From Furcasterigmium furcatum (Eukaryota > Ascomycota > Sordariomycetes > Glomerellales > Plectosphaerellaceae), in assembly GCA_001599815.1 (NCBI GenBank), contig BCIA01000004.1, forward strand, positions 2,322,047 to 2,386,046: a stretch of 64,000 bases of DNA, in the 5' to 3' direction. The position numbers and the translations under genes are program-made. Of this stretch, positions 46,554 through 56,487 are shown one piece after another. Positions within the stretch are counted from its first letter, which is position 1. Each line of letters begins with the position of its first letter. The notes under the pieces were generated by a model. The model was not told the DNA's origin. It saw only the letters and a program-made list of their open reading frames with translations, and made no database searches.

Positions 46554-47960
46554 CTACGAAGCAGGCACATTGACGCCGCACACGCCGAAGTCGGGCTGGC
46601 AATTGGCACCGCAGTAGGCAATGCTGGTGCCGCAGAAGCCGTGCTCCGAGCAGCAGGCGCCGGGCGCGCAGACGAAACCCGTGTCACCGCCGCAGGCGCC
46701 GTTGACGTCGACGTTGCCGGTAGCGGTGCTGGTGCTGGTGATGCTCACGGTCGAGCTGGGACCCGAGGTCGCGGTGGGCGTTGTCGCGCGCTTGGGGCGG
46801 TACCAGTTGGCCTCGGGGTCGCCCAGGCACTGGCCGACGGTCACGCCGCGGAGGCCGCTCTCCTGGATGATCCGGATGAACTCGGGGGTGAGGACTTCGG
46901 CGGTGTTCTGGTGGACCTGAGAATGTGTGAGTTGAATGAAAGAGACGGCAGGAGGAGCCGGTCAGCTTACATCGTGGGCCAGGGCGAGTCGACCACCGGC
47001 ATCGAGGCCATTCTGCAGGTTCTCGGCGCCGGTCAGGTTGCCAATGTTGTTGAATTGGTAGTCGAAGGTGTCGATGTCGGCCTGGATGACGTGGTATCCG
47101 AGCTCGCCGAGGACTCTGAGGGTCTGCTCGTTGTAGCTGAAGAACGGCGGCCTCATGTACGTGGGGATCTCGCCGATGATGGCGTCAAGGGCGTCTTCGA
47201 GCTCGGTCATGGTGCTGATGACCGCGCCGTCACCCAAGGTGGCCAAGTCGGGATGATCGCTGTCAGTCCACTAGTGAGTGAGTGCTTCTTGAGAAATGAG
47301 AGTACAGGTATAGCGTACTACGTGTGCGAGCCGATCTGGTGACCGTCGGCGATCATGCGGCGGACGACATCCTGATAATTGTTGATGTTGCCCCAGTTGT
47401 CGCCATTGACGAAGAAGGTGACCTTTACTGTGAGGTTAGTCATGGAGGGAGCTACCGCCAAGCAGGACTCATGCCGACCATACCTTGATGTCGGTCTCGG
47501 CGAGGAGCTCCAGGATATGGTTGGTGTAGGTGAAAGGGCCGTCATCGTACGTCAGGGCGAACGTGTCGGGCTCGGTACACGCGAAGATGGCCTGGCCAAG
47601 GGGAATGTTCGATGACGGGACCGGCGTCTCGGAGGCGGTCGCCGAGCTGGTAACATCGGCAACCGAGGAGGAGACGGCGTCGACGGCAGAGGAGGAGACG
47701 ACGTCGACGACAGAGGACGAGGGAGTATCGTAGACCGATGATGTGGCGACGTTGATATCCGAGGACGAGGCGACGATGCTCGAGATGACGGGCGAAGGGC
47801 TGCCGTTGGAGCCGGTGGGAACGGGGTAAGGAGGGGCGCTTCCGGCGGAGGACGTCGAGACAGGCTTGGGGGCCGGGCATGAGTCCTTCTGACGGCGGGC
47901 ATGGGGCTTGGCCGCGGCGCCGGCGGCGAGAACGACGGTTGCGAGGGCGGAGTAGCGCAT
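46554..47960 (-). CDS. Chitin deacetylase (polysaccharide deacetylase) with chitin-binding domain
   Basis: Four exons (47484-47960, 47319-47422, 46971-47259, 46554-46916, minus strand) give 410 aa. A signal peptide (YSALATVVLAAGAAA) is followed by a Ser/Val-rich spacer with SSSVVDVVSSS-type repeats. The NodB domain has motif 1 LTYDDGP (D139/D140), motif 2 SHTYDHPDL (H192, H196), and the motif RPPFFSY. Using the donor at 47318 gives the HTxxH zinc site; the nearby alternative loses its spacing. The C-terminus carries a hevein-type chitin-binding domain (CGGDTGFVCAPGACCSEHGF, eight Cys). Secreted; removes acetyl groups from chitin, which helps remodel walls and hide chitin from recognition. A TATA box lies 108 bp upstream. 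Confidence 0.9.
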
Positions 47961-49272
47961 ATCGAGAGACGGCTTCAAACGAGTGAATACGGGTGGGTGA
48001 AAGAGTGACTGAGGTGCGATGGAGGGCCAAGACTGTCGACAGCCGGGCGAGGGCCTGACTTGCGTCCCTATATACAATCATACCTTCACACTTTTCGCCC
48101 TCCACAACACTTGGGCTGAGAGGTGACGCAGGACGCTAGACGACGACGACGCAGCCCGTCGCCCGCGCTACCCCTGACCAATACAGCATTGGTTCGTCGT
48201 TCTGCCCAGCTTAGCCAGTTGGATGGATCCAGGAACCAGGAACAGGTCCCGAGAAACGCCAAATACCGTCTTGGCGTCTGTCCGTATCTGCGGGTGTGCG
48301 ACCTCAGCGGCGCGCGGTCTCGACGCTTGCGCGCCATGGCGTCTTCCCGTCCCGGATCGTCCACCCGACTGGTTGTCGTCCGTCGACAGCGGACGCTTTG
48401 TCCCGCGAGATTCAACGCGCGATTGGCACCACGGTTCTTTTTTCGCTGGGCCCTCGCGCTGTGGCTGCGTCCTCAGCTCATGAACTCGACCTTGGCTGGT
48501 GCCGTGGAAATCCCCAACCCCCAGAACGGCAATCGGGCTCTTCTTGCATCCCGGGATCGTCCAAGGGCATGGGTGCGTGCCGGGATCATGATTGTTAGCC
48601 CAACGGCTGACTCGAGGCATCGTCTACTTGACACCTCAATCGACGGACCCCGCGGCCTTGGCCCAATGATGTCGGCATCTACCGAAGACGATGGCCCGAC
48701 GATTTGTTAACCTTATTTCGCCCTCATCTCACGGCCCAAGTGGCCATGACTCGAGCTGCGCGCGTCGTCATCGAATCCAGTTTCTTGGCATCACTGCCAC
48801 CATGAAGCCTCCGATCATTCCGAGAGAAGGCAGGTCTGCAATTTCGCCAGTGGCTGTGTTGCACCAACTGCTCGTTCTTTGATGAGGTACTTAGCGTGCG
48901 TGACTCGTTCACAACAAGCAGCTTGGCTTGGCCCGGGGTGACCGACAGGGAAGCGGAGGGAAGGCGTAACTTGCAGACAGCAATGTGATGCTGTCGTGGT
49001 GTGTTGAGCCTGAGGGGTGTCGATCTTTATGATAGATGTCTTGTCTAGCAGGACAGGCTGACGCCAGCCCATTGCTCAATCATGATGATAGACATGCAGG
49101 ATATTTCGAATAGATACTCGAAGGCGGGGAATAGTTGGTAGGACCCTGGTCAGGGCCGCCTAGTTCACAGATTTAGTATAGGGCACACTAGGGAAAAGAT
49201 CTCTTCACCTCCGGTGGACAGTAGCTCGCATTTCTTGAATACGGATGAGAGCTCCTCGCAAGCCCCGAGTCG
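47961..49272. other. Intergenic, chitin deacetylase promoter side
   Basis: About 1.3 kb. A plus-strand frame at 48123-48710 is Arg-rich, begins with GTG and is not supported. Confidence 0.45.
48069..48074 (-). promoter_or_regulatory. TATA box of the chitin deacetylase
   Basis: Minus-strand TATATA about 108 bp upstream of the ATG at 47960. Confidence 0.5.
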
Positions 49273-51342
49273 TTAAACCAGTGCCAGGTACCCGGCGGGC
49301 TGACCGTCTGCTCTAGACTTGGCCAACACGACGACCATAATCTTGTCTCGCGCAACAGGCTCCATCGTCTTCTCCCTCCCATCCCTGTCCGGCGGTTGCC
49401 CCGTCTCTGTAACAGCTCTGAAAGTAAAAGGATTCCCACTCTTACCAGCTTCGACGGTGATTTGCCAAGGCGGAACGTCTAGCCCCCCTACAGCAAGTTC
49501 GACAATGGGAGAGACCACAGCGTCGGCTGCAGAGTCGTGTGTCTTCACTGACCCCTCAACCGTTACGAGGCAGCGACCAGCACTCGTAGGCGTCGCTTCG
49601 CAGCGCTGGACATCCAGCAACGGAGGTCTCGTTGGACTTTCCGCGGGTGTTCCCAGGCGGATAGAGTCTGAATCCAGAGGGGGCGTGTGCGTTGGCGCAG
49701 TCCTCAGCCCGGTGTGCTTTTCAAACGCGTTCGCCCATCGAAGAAGCCGAACATCATCATAAGCGCGGCCGGCAAAGGTCAACCCCACAGGAACCCCCTT
49801 GCCAGCGATGACGCCCATCGGGACAGTCACAGAAGGCACGCCGAGATGGCGGAGTGCCCTGTTGCCGTTGCTGTACCACACCCCGTTCCTCCAGGCGTGC
49901 TCGGCCGCTTCGGCGTCGACGTCCGCGTTTGCCGCGCCTACATCGCCCTGGGCGGGAAACACGAAGCAGTCGCAGTTGTGCTCCGCCAGGTACTCGTCAC
50001 AGAGTTGCTTGCGCATGGCCTCGAGGCTGCGCAGCGCGCCACCGAGGTTCTCGGTCTCGAGAATGGGCGCTTCCCGCGCGTAGCCCGCGAGCTTGCCCCA
50101 GTGAATGGCGTTCTTTGCAGGGAGGTGTTTGAGCTCAGCCTCGGTGCGCATGGCGTGGGGGAAGATGTTCGTCTCATCCACGGAAGAGAGGTCGGGGATG
50201 TTTGCGTCGGCGTTGTCCCGTAGGAACTGGTCCCATCCACGGGCGACTATTGGACCTCTCTCGTACCAGTTCCAGTCATCGGGGAGCCGGGCTGATCCGG
50301 CGGGCAGCAGGTTCGGGTTCTCGTAGCCTGTGGCTACTGGGAAGTCGGGGATGAGCACGACTTCGGCGCCCAGGCTTTCGAGATGCTGTTTGGCGTCCTG
50401 CCAGAGTCTCTGGACCTCGGGGCTGGTGAAGACAGGCGCCGCTCCTTCGGGAGACTGGCCACCGACATACATCGCGGGAACGGCCATTCGGACGCCCTTG
50501 AGGGAGTCGGACTCCCCGATGCCAGAAAACAGTTGGTGGCCGGGGGAACCTCCCCAGGGTTCCTCCAGCTTGACGAACTGCTGCTCTCGCCAGAAGTCTC
50601 CCCGTGTCGAGGCATCCCGTGCGGTGACAACCTCAAGCAGCTTCAGCAGATCCTTCATTCGCCTCGCGTGCGGCACGACCACGTCGCAGGTCGGATACAG
50701 CGGCCATTGCCCGCGGATAGATATCCAGCCCCTCGAGGGGGTGTACGCAACCAGAGCGTTGTTGGACGCCGGGGAGCGCCCCGACGAGACCGTCTCGCCG
50801 CCCATGCCAAAGGCCGCCAGCGAGGCAGAAGTCGATACCGCCGATCCGTTTGACGACCCCGACGCCCAAGCAGCGGCGAGATAGTCCGGGTTGTAGGGGT
50901 TCTCGGCCCGCCCGTATATCCCCCGCTGCATCCCGCCATAGGCCATGGGCGGCATGTTGGTGCGGCCGATCAACACGCCACCCGCTTCCTTGATGGCGGC
51001 GACTGCGAAGGCGTCTTCGTTCGCGATGAGATTCTTGAAAGCGGGAGAGCCGCTTGCCAGCGTCATGTCCTTCACCTTGAAGCTGTCCTTGACCGTGAAC
51101 GGGATGCCCTCGAGAGGTCGCACAGGCAGCCCGGAAGATCTTCGATGATCCGAGGCCGCGGCCTCGGTGAAGACATGCTCGTTGAGGATCGGGATCGAGT
51201 TGAGCGCGAGGCCCTGGCAGTCGTACAACGCCACCCGGCGAAGATACCGGGCGACGAGTTCGACGCTGGTCAGGGCGCCCGAGGAGAGTGCATCCTGGAC
51301 GTCGTCGATGGACGCATCCACCAGGTCGAGCGTGTTGGCCAT
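49273..51342 (-). CDS. Amidase-signature family hydrolase with C-terminal extension
   Basis: An intronless gene of 689 aa, longer than the usual 500-570. The amidase fold starts EGIPFTVKDSFKVKDMTLAS with catalytic Lys85, then AAWASGSSNGSAVSTSASLA with the cis-Ser near 164. The nucleophile Ser187 sits in GGETVSSGRSPAS, where most relatives have a TGGS oxyanion loop; here it is TVSS. The late core motif GVPSVTVPMGVIAGKGVPVG is intact. After about residue 560 a 120-residue extension (from PPLDSDSIRLGTPAESP to GYLALV) has no match I can name and looks beta-rich. The frame extends upstream but begins with TTG, so the ATG at 51342 is used. It is divergent from the amidohydrolase. Probably hydrolyses a carboxamide to acid plus amine or ammonia. 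Confidence 0.87.
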   Translation of the reverse strand: MANTLDLVDASIDDVQDALSSGALTSVELVARYLRRVALYDCQGLALNSIPILNEHVFTEAAASDHRRSSGLPVRPLEGIPFTVKDSFKVKDMTLASGSPAFKNLIANEDAFAVAAIKEAGGVLIGRTNMPPMAYGGMQRGIYGRAENPYNPDYLAAAWASGSSNGSAVSTSASLAAFGMGGETVSSGRSPASNNALVAYTPSRGWISIRGQWPLYPTCDVVVPHARRMKDLLKLLEVVTARDASTRGDFWREQQFVKLEEPWGGSPGHQLFSGIGESDSLKGVRMAVPAMYVGGQSPEGAAPVFTSPEVQRLWQDAKQHLESLGAEVVLIPDFPVATGYENPNLLPAGSARLPDDWNWYERGPIVARGWDQFLRDNADANIPDLSSVDETNIFPHAMRTEAELKHLPAKNAIHWGKLAGYAREAPILETENLGGALRSLEAMRKQLCDEYLAEHNCDCFVFPAQGDVGAANADVDAEAAEHAWRNGVWYSNGNRALRHLGVPSVTVPMGVIAGKGVPVGLTFAGRAYDDVRLLRWANAFEKHTGLRTAPTHTPPLDSDSIRLGTPAESPTRPPLLDVQRCEATPTSAGRCLVTVEGSVKTHDSAADAVVSPIVELAVGGLDVPPWQITVEAGKSGNPFTFRAVTETGQPPDRDGREKTMEPVARDKIMVVVLAKSRADGQPAGYLALV

Positions 51343-51827
51343 GTGCGGGGACGGGCGTTTGTCTTCTCCTGAACTGCCGACGATCGCCAGGTGCGTGAGC
51401 TGGCTAATTTCAGTGCCTTGCTGATACAAACAGTTGAGAGAAGCTGATCATATTGACAACGCGTTATCTGGAGAGAACGAGCCGGTGCCGGGCCGGTGTC
51501 CTCGGTGGTGTAGCTGAAGGGCGCATAGAGAATGATGCTTCACGCACTCGGGATCTGACCACCCAGCAAATGCTCATCGGAGATGTGCTAGCGTCGGGTC
51601 GCGTCGACCTGCTGCTTTCGGTAGCGACGCCGCCGATCCCGCCGCCGGAGGGGCCGTGGCTCTCCGTGTGCTCGGCTCGGCCTCTTAAACGACGGACGCC
51701 GGATCCGGTATCAAGAGAATGATGCACAATCACGCGGGGTCTGCCGGTCATATTGCATTGTCAACCTACACTCCTTCAACTTCATCTTCGGGACTTATCG
51801 TACGATCCTCATAGTACGCAGCGCACC
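51343..51827. promoter_or_regulatory. Divergent promoter, amidase / amidohydrolase
   Basis: 485 bp between start codons. It holds a perfect CCGGATCCGG palindrome at 51699-51708 and clustered CCGG motifs near 51482-51496, the type of half-sites bound by Zn2Cys6 proteins. Co-regulation of the two hydrolases is inferred. Confidence 0.45.
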
Positions 51828-53468
51828 ATGGCCACTCGCGTTTTCACCAACGGGCTCTTCTTCACCGGGAGCGATCTCAACGACAAACAAGAGACACATG
51901 CCACCTCGCTAGTGGTCGAGGGATCGCAAATTGTCCACGTCGGGACTGCGGCGGACGATGCAGTCCTGGCGGCCAAGCAGTCAGGTGCCCAAGTCACCGA
52001 CCTGGGCGGGCGGATCGTGGTGCCGGGCTTCATCGATGCCCACGTCCACATCCTCTTCTTCGGGCTCTCGCTGCAGAGGCTGAATGTTGAGCACTGCAAG
52101 TCTCTTGAGGAGATCCGCGCAGCCGTTTCTCACCATGCAAAGTCTCATCCAGAGCTGCCGCGGATCCTGTGCCGCGGCTGGCAGCAGTCCAGCACGAACG
52201 GAGAGGCCCTGGCCAGCGCCCTCGACGATCTCGACCCTCGGCCCATCTACATAGACGCCCTCGACCTTCATTCATGCTGGTGCAGCACGAGCGCGCTGGC
52301 CGAGCTGCCAATTGACCGCATGAGAGAGTCCTGCCCACAGTATCTCTCTTGCGACAAGACCGGGAAGCCAACGGGTCTCGTGGCAGAGGCGGCCGTGACC
52401 GAGTTCGTGTGGGGATATCTGATGGGCAAGCACACGAGCGAAGAAATACAGGCTGCACTTGAAGCTGCATTCGACCAGTATCTCGCAGCTGGGTACACCG
52501 GAATCATCGACATGGCCATGGACAAGATGCTATGGGACGCGCTGCTGGTGTACCGAGAGAAGAAGGGTCTGCCGGTACATGTGGCCGCGCACTGGTTCGT
52601 GCCGTATATCGCGGACCCGGCAGAGCGGGACGCTCGCCTGCAGGAGGCCCTTGAGATGCACCGTCAGTGGCACCCCTCCAAGGCGAGGGACTTCTGCGTC
52701 GTGGGCGTCAAGCTCATCTGCGACGGCGTGGTCGACGGGTGCACCGCCGCATTGAGCCATCCATACGGCGACCAGACGCAGCTCGTGCACCCGGTTTGGC
52801 CAGCAGAGGAGATGAAGCAGACCATTCAGCAAATCGTGGACGCCGGGATCCAGTGCGCGATCCACGCCATCGGCGATGTCGCAGTCACCCAGGCCATCGA
52901 CTGCATCGAGGCTGCCAGGGATCCCCGGGGCCGCCACCGCATCGAGCATCTCGAGGTCACCAACGCAGAGGACGCAGCACGCCTTGGGAGGATCGGCATC
53001 ACGGCATCTGTCCAGCCCATTCACTCCGACCCGGCACGGCTCATCGGCTACAGCAAGCTTCTCGGACCGGAGAAATGGGCGAGGGCATTCCCCTACCGGG
53101 AGTTCCTGGACGGCGACGCCTGCGTGGCGATCGGCTCCGACGCGCCCACCGCCACTCACCGCCCGCTGCACAACCTCTACTGCGCGACGACTCGGAAATC
53201 AGTTGTCAAGCCTGACTATCCCGGCCGGACGAACCCGAGCGGCTCGCTCACGCTGGTGAACGCCGTGACGGCGGCGACGCGCGGGGCCGCCTACTCGCGG
53301 TTCGCGGAGACTTGGACGGGAAGCCTGCAAGAGGGGCTTAGAGCTGACTTTTTGGTGCTGGATAGTACATGGAACCCGGAGAAGCTCTTGGAAGCGAGCG
53401 TGTGGCAGACGTGGGCTGGGGGCGAGAAGGTGTATCAATCGGAGTCTTCGTCAGGGGCAAAGTTGTGA
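51828..53468 (+). CDS. Metal-dependent amidohydrolase (Amidohydro_3/YtcJ-like) with PTS1 AKL
   Basis: An intronless gene of 546 aa. Metal ligands follow the amidohydrolase plan: VPGFIDAHVHILF (H72, H74), the VGVKLICDGVVDG strand, CAIHAIGDVAV, RHRIEHLEV and ACVAIGSDAP. The family includes N-substituted formamide deformylases, which release primary amines, and other C-N hydrolases. The protein ends SSGAKL; AKL is a type-1 peroxisomal targeting signal. The start at 51828 has a good context (GCACCATGG), and the upstream frame does not begin with ATG. It is divergent from the amidase and codirectional with the copper amine oxidase, whose product also carries a PTS1. The substrate is unknown. Confidence 0.88.
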   Translation: MATRVFTNGLFFTGSDLNDKQETHATSLVVEGSQIVHVGTAADDAVLAAKQSGAQVTDLGGRIVVPGFIDAHVHILFFGLSLQRLNVEHCKSLEEIRAAVSHHAKSHPELPRILCRGWQQSSTNGEALASALDDLDPRPIYIDALDLHSCWCSTSALAELPIDRMRESCPQYLSCDKTGKPTGLVAEAAVTEFVWGYLMGKHTSEEIQAALEAAFDQYLAAGYTGIIDMAMDKMLWDALLVYREKKGLPVHVAAHWFVPYIADPAERDARLQEALEMHRQWHPSKARDFCVVGVKLICDGVVDGCTAALSHPYGDQTQLVHPVWPAEEMKQTIQQIVDAGIQCAIHAIGDVAVTQAIDCIEAARDPRGRHRIEHLEVTNAEDAARLGRIGITASVQPIHSDPARLIGYSKLLGPEKWARAFPYREFLDGDACVAIGSDAPTATHRPLHNLYCATTRKSVVKPDYPGRTNPSGSLTLVNAVTAATRGAAYSRFAETWTGSLQEGLRADFLVLDSTWNPEKLLEASVWQTWAGGEKVYQSESSSGAKL

Positions 53469-54143
53469 AGTATACGGACATAGTAGTAGTAGGTAGTCTA
53501 TCAAATGCACACTGGGACCCATGTCAGGTGAAGAAAGACACTGCATTCACACTCCTGCTTCGTCGTGCGCCATGTTTTCTGAAATGATCTCGGTGGACGC
53601 ATGCCGCCTTTTCTTTTGAGAATGGATCCCGACTGTTCTAATCGTGTGATCCTTGAACCGCCCGCCCCAACTTCGGTGTAAGTGAGATGGCAGGGAGCCT
53701 CAGATTTGCCTTATCTGGCATCCGATGGCCCCTGATACGGCATCGCCTCGTCAGTTGCTAGCTTGGATCTGGAGCTGGCTCCGGGACCCGACGATGCTGT
53801 CGCGTCGCATCGAGCTTCCCCTTTTGGGAGCCGACGTCGCGACCAGGATCTCCCACCACCAGTTTCCGGCCCGCGGCATGCACTTGTTGTCAACTTGCTG
53901 CCATCCGCGACTAGCCCAACGCTCTGGGCCCGGAGGAAGGCCTAGATTTCTCAGGTCATGTCGTACGTTTGAGAATCGGGACAGAGAATGAAAAGGGACA
54001 GAGTTCGTGCACCATTGCCATTTAAGCCGCCTCGCCGACTTGCAGAACGGACACAACGGTTCTTCCCCGACTCTACAGCACATTGGCAAGTATCTACCCG
54101 GGCCTCAACCTCTCGAGCCCAAGCCGCACCCCAGTCTGCCGCC
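53469..54143. other. Intergenic, amine oxidase promoter
   Basis: 675 bp between codirectional genes. No gene or distinct motif recognised. Confidence 0.4.
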
Positions 54144-56446
54144 ATGACGCCTCAGCCCCATCCCCTCCTCCCCCTCAGCGTTGTTGAGACCAACACGGTC
54201 CGCAACGTCGTGCGGGCGGCGCACCCTCAGGCCGTGCTCAAGTTCCGGGTCATCTACCTAGAGGAACCACCAAAGGCGGTCCTCAGCAAATTCCTGGACC
54301 TTGAACATGCCGGGGGTTTAACGCCATCCACGCCCCGACCTCCCCGCCTTGCTCGGGTGCACTTCGACACGGCCCTTGGTGGCAAGCCTCCCTTGTCTCA
54401 CGAGGCCCTGGTCGACATCAAGACAAGGAGGATCACGTCCATCGAGTCTGTCCGTGCTGATGCCCACGCAGCCTTCACCCTGTATGATCCTGTCATGGCA
54501 TCACACCCTTCAGTTCTTGCTAACCCTCGCCAGTGAGGAACTTGAGGATGTCCGCCAGATCTGCCGGGGCTCCGCCATCTTCCGAGACCGAATCTCAAAG
54601 TTCAAACTCCCCAAAGGCTTCGAAGTCGTTGTCGAACCATGGCCCTACGGCGGCCTCGATGTAGCCGATGATCCCAGTCGCCGCCACATGCAGGCACTGA
54701 TTTATGCCGCCGAGACCAAGAATCCAGACTCGAACTTCTACGGGTACCCCCTGCCCATCATCCCCGTCGTCGACGCCGTGACGCGAGAGGTCATTCGGAT
54801 CCATGAGGTTGCCACGGGCGGCGGCGACGATCCTCACGTGGTACCCGAGGGCCAACATGCCCATGTCTCTGTTGACCATATGGCACCGTCTGATTACATC
54901 CCGGAACTCCTCCCGGGTGGTCTGCGCACAGATCTCAAGGAGCTCAACGTCCTGCAGCCTGACGGGCCAAGCTTCAGTGTGCAGGACGATAGCGTGATCA
55001 GCTGGCAAAAGTGGACGATGAGGGTCACTTTCAACCCTCGGGAGGGCGCCGTGCTGCATGATGTCCGCTTCGAGGACCGGAGTGTGCTGTATCGCCTCTC
55101 CATCAGCGACATGACCGTCCCGTACGCGGACCCTAGGCAGCCCTTCCACCGCAAGCAAGCCTTCGACTTTGGCGACGGCGCGCTCGGCGATGCGTGTAAC
55201 AATCTGAAGCTCGGCTGCGACTGTCTGGGAGTCATCAAGGTAAGCAGCTACTTACTACCTGCACAGTTGACTTTAGAGTGAACGCACGCAATGCTGACAC
55301 CCCTGCAGTATTTCGATGGTGTCTTGGTAGACCATGATGGCAAGGCCCGCGAAGCCAAGAACGTCATCTGCCTTCATGAACAGGACAACGGAATCAACTG
55401 GAAGCACACGAACTGGCGGACCGGGAGGTCTCTCGTGACGCGGAGGCGGGAGCTCGTCATCCAGTTCATCATCACTCTGGCCAATTACGAGTACATCTTC
55501 TGCGTGAGTCGCCCAGCGTAGCCCCTTCGACGATCATCTACTGACAATTCTCCTCAAGTACATCTTCGACCAAGCAGGTGCCGTCACAGTTCAGGCCCGG
55601 GCCACGGGCATCGTCTCGTCCGTCAGCATCGAGGACGGGAAAACCGCTCCCTGGGGCAACGTTGTCGCCCCCGGCGTCCTCGCTCAGAACCACCAGCACA
55701 TCTTCTGCGTCCGCATCGATCCCGCCATCGACGGCCACGAAAACACCGTCGTCCAGCAGGAATCCCTCCCCATGCGCATCGATGCCCGCACGAACCCCAA
55801 CGGCAACGCGTACGAGGTCGTCAACACGCCGATCACATCGTCCTGTGGCCTCGACGCCAACCCCATGACCGACAGGGTCTTCAAGGTGCAAAACCTGGAC
55901 AGGCTGAACCCCATCAGCGGGCAGCCCGTCGGCTACAAGATCCTCCCGCCTGTGACACAGCTACTCCTCGCCGACCCCAGCTCCACGCAGGCGAAGCGGG
56001 CGCTCTTCGCCCAGCGCCACCTCTGGGTGACCAGGCATCGCGACAACGAGTTCTACGCCGGCGGGAGGTACACCCTGCAGTCCACCAGGGAGATCGAGGG
56101 CGTGGCGGACGCCGCCGCCAGGAACGACGACGTGCTGCAGAAGGACGTCGTGGTCTGGAGCGTCTTCGGGCTCACGCACAACCCGAGGGTGGAGGACTGG
56201 CCGATCATGTGAGTAGTCGCGGTAGACGACCGAAAGGAGCAAAGCACTGATCTGAACGATGACAGGCCGGTCGAGATCCTCGAGCTGCACATCAAGCCCG
56301 CGGACTTCTTCACGGGCAACCCATCCCGAGATGTGCCCGGTAACAGGAACATTGCATCTCAGCTCGCCAAAGGCAACGAAACCTCTCGAGAGGCGAAGCC
56401 CTGCTGCCCTCCAAGCGGCAAGAATGGCAATCTCTCCCGGCTGTGA
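54144..56446 (+). CDS. Copper amine oxidase, peroxisomal (PTS1 SRL)
   Basis: Five exons (54144-54481, 54534-55239, 55309-55503, 55559-56208, 56266-56446) give 689 aa. The topaquinone precursor is Tyr408 in TLANYEYIF. Copper ligands are H458 and H460 (AQNHQHIFCVRID) and H620 (FGLTHNPRVEDWPIMP). Other landmarks are FDFGDGALGDACNNLKLGCD and WKHTNWRTGR. It oxidises primary amines to aldehyde, ammonia and H2O2. The C-terminus NGNLSRL gives SRL, a PTS1 variant, so the H2O2 would form in peroxisomes beside catalase. Its stop codon is about 40 bp from that of the convergent Zn2Cys6 gene. All cofactor residues are intact, so activity is likely. Confidence 0.92.
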
Positions 56447-56487
56447 CAGATCCCTTGTTGCAGTAGAGTGAGCTAGACCTTTTCTTT

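Noticed and set aside
46641..47342. 233-codon plus-strand frame
   Set aside because: Antisense to the chitin deacetylase, whose catalytic motifs are unambiguous.
48123..48710. 195-codon plus-strand Arg-rich frame
   Set aside because: Begins with GTG, no family likeness, biased composition.
52530..53171. 213-codon minus-strand frame
   Set aside because: Antisense to the amidohydrolase metal-site region.
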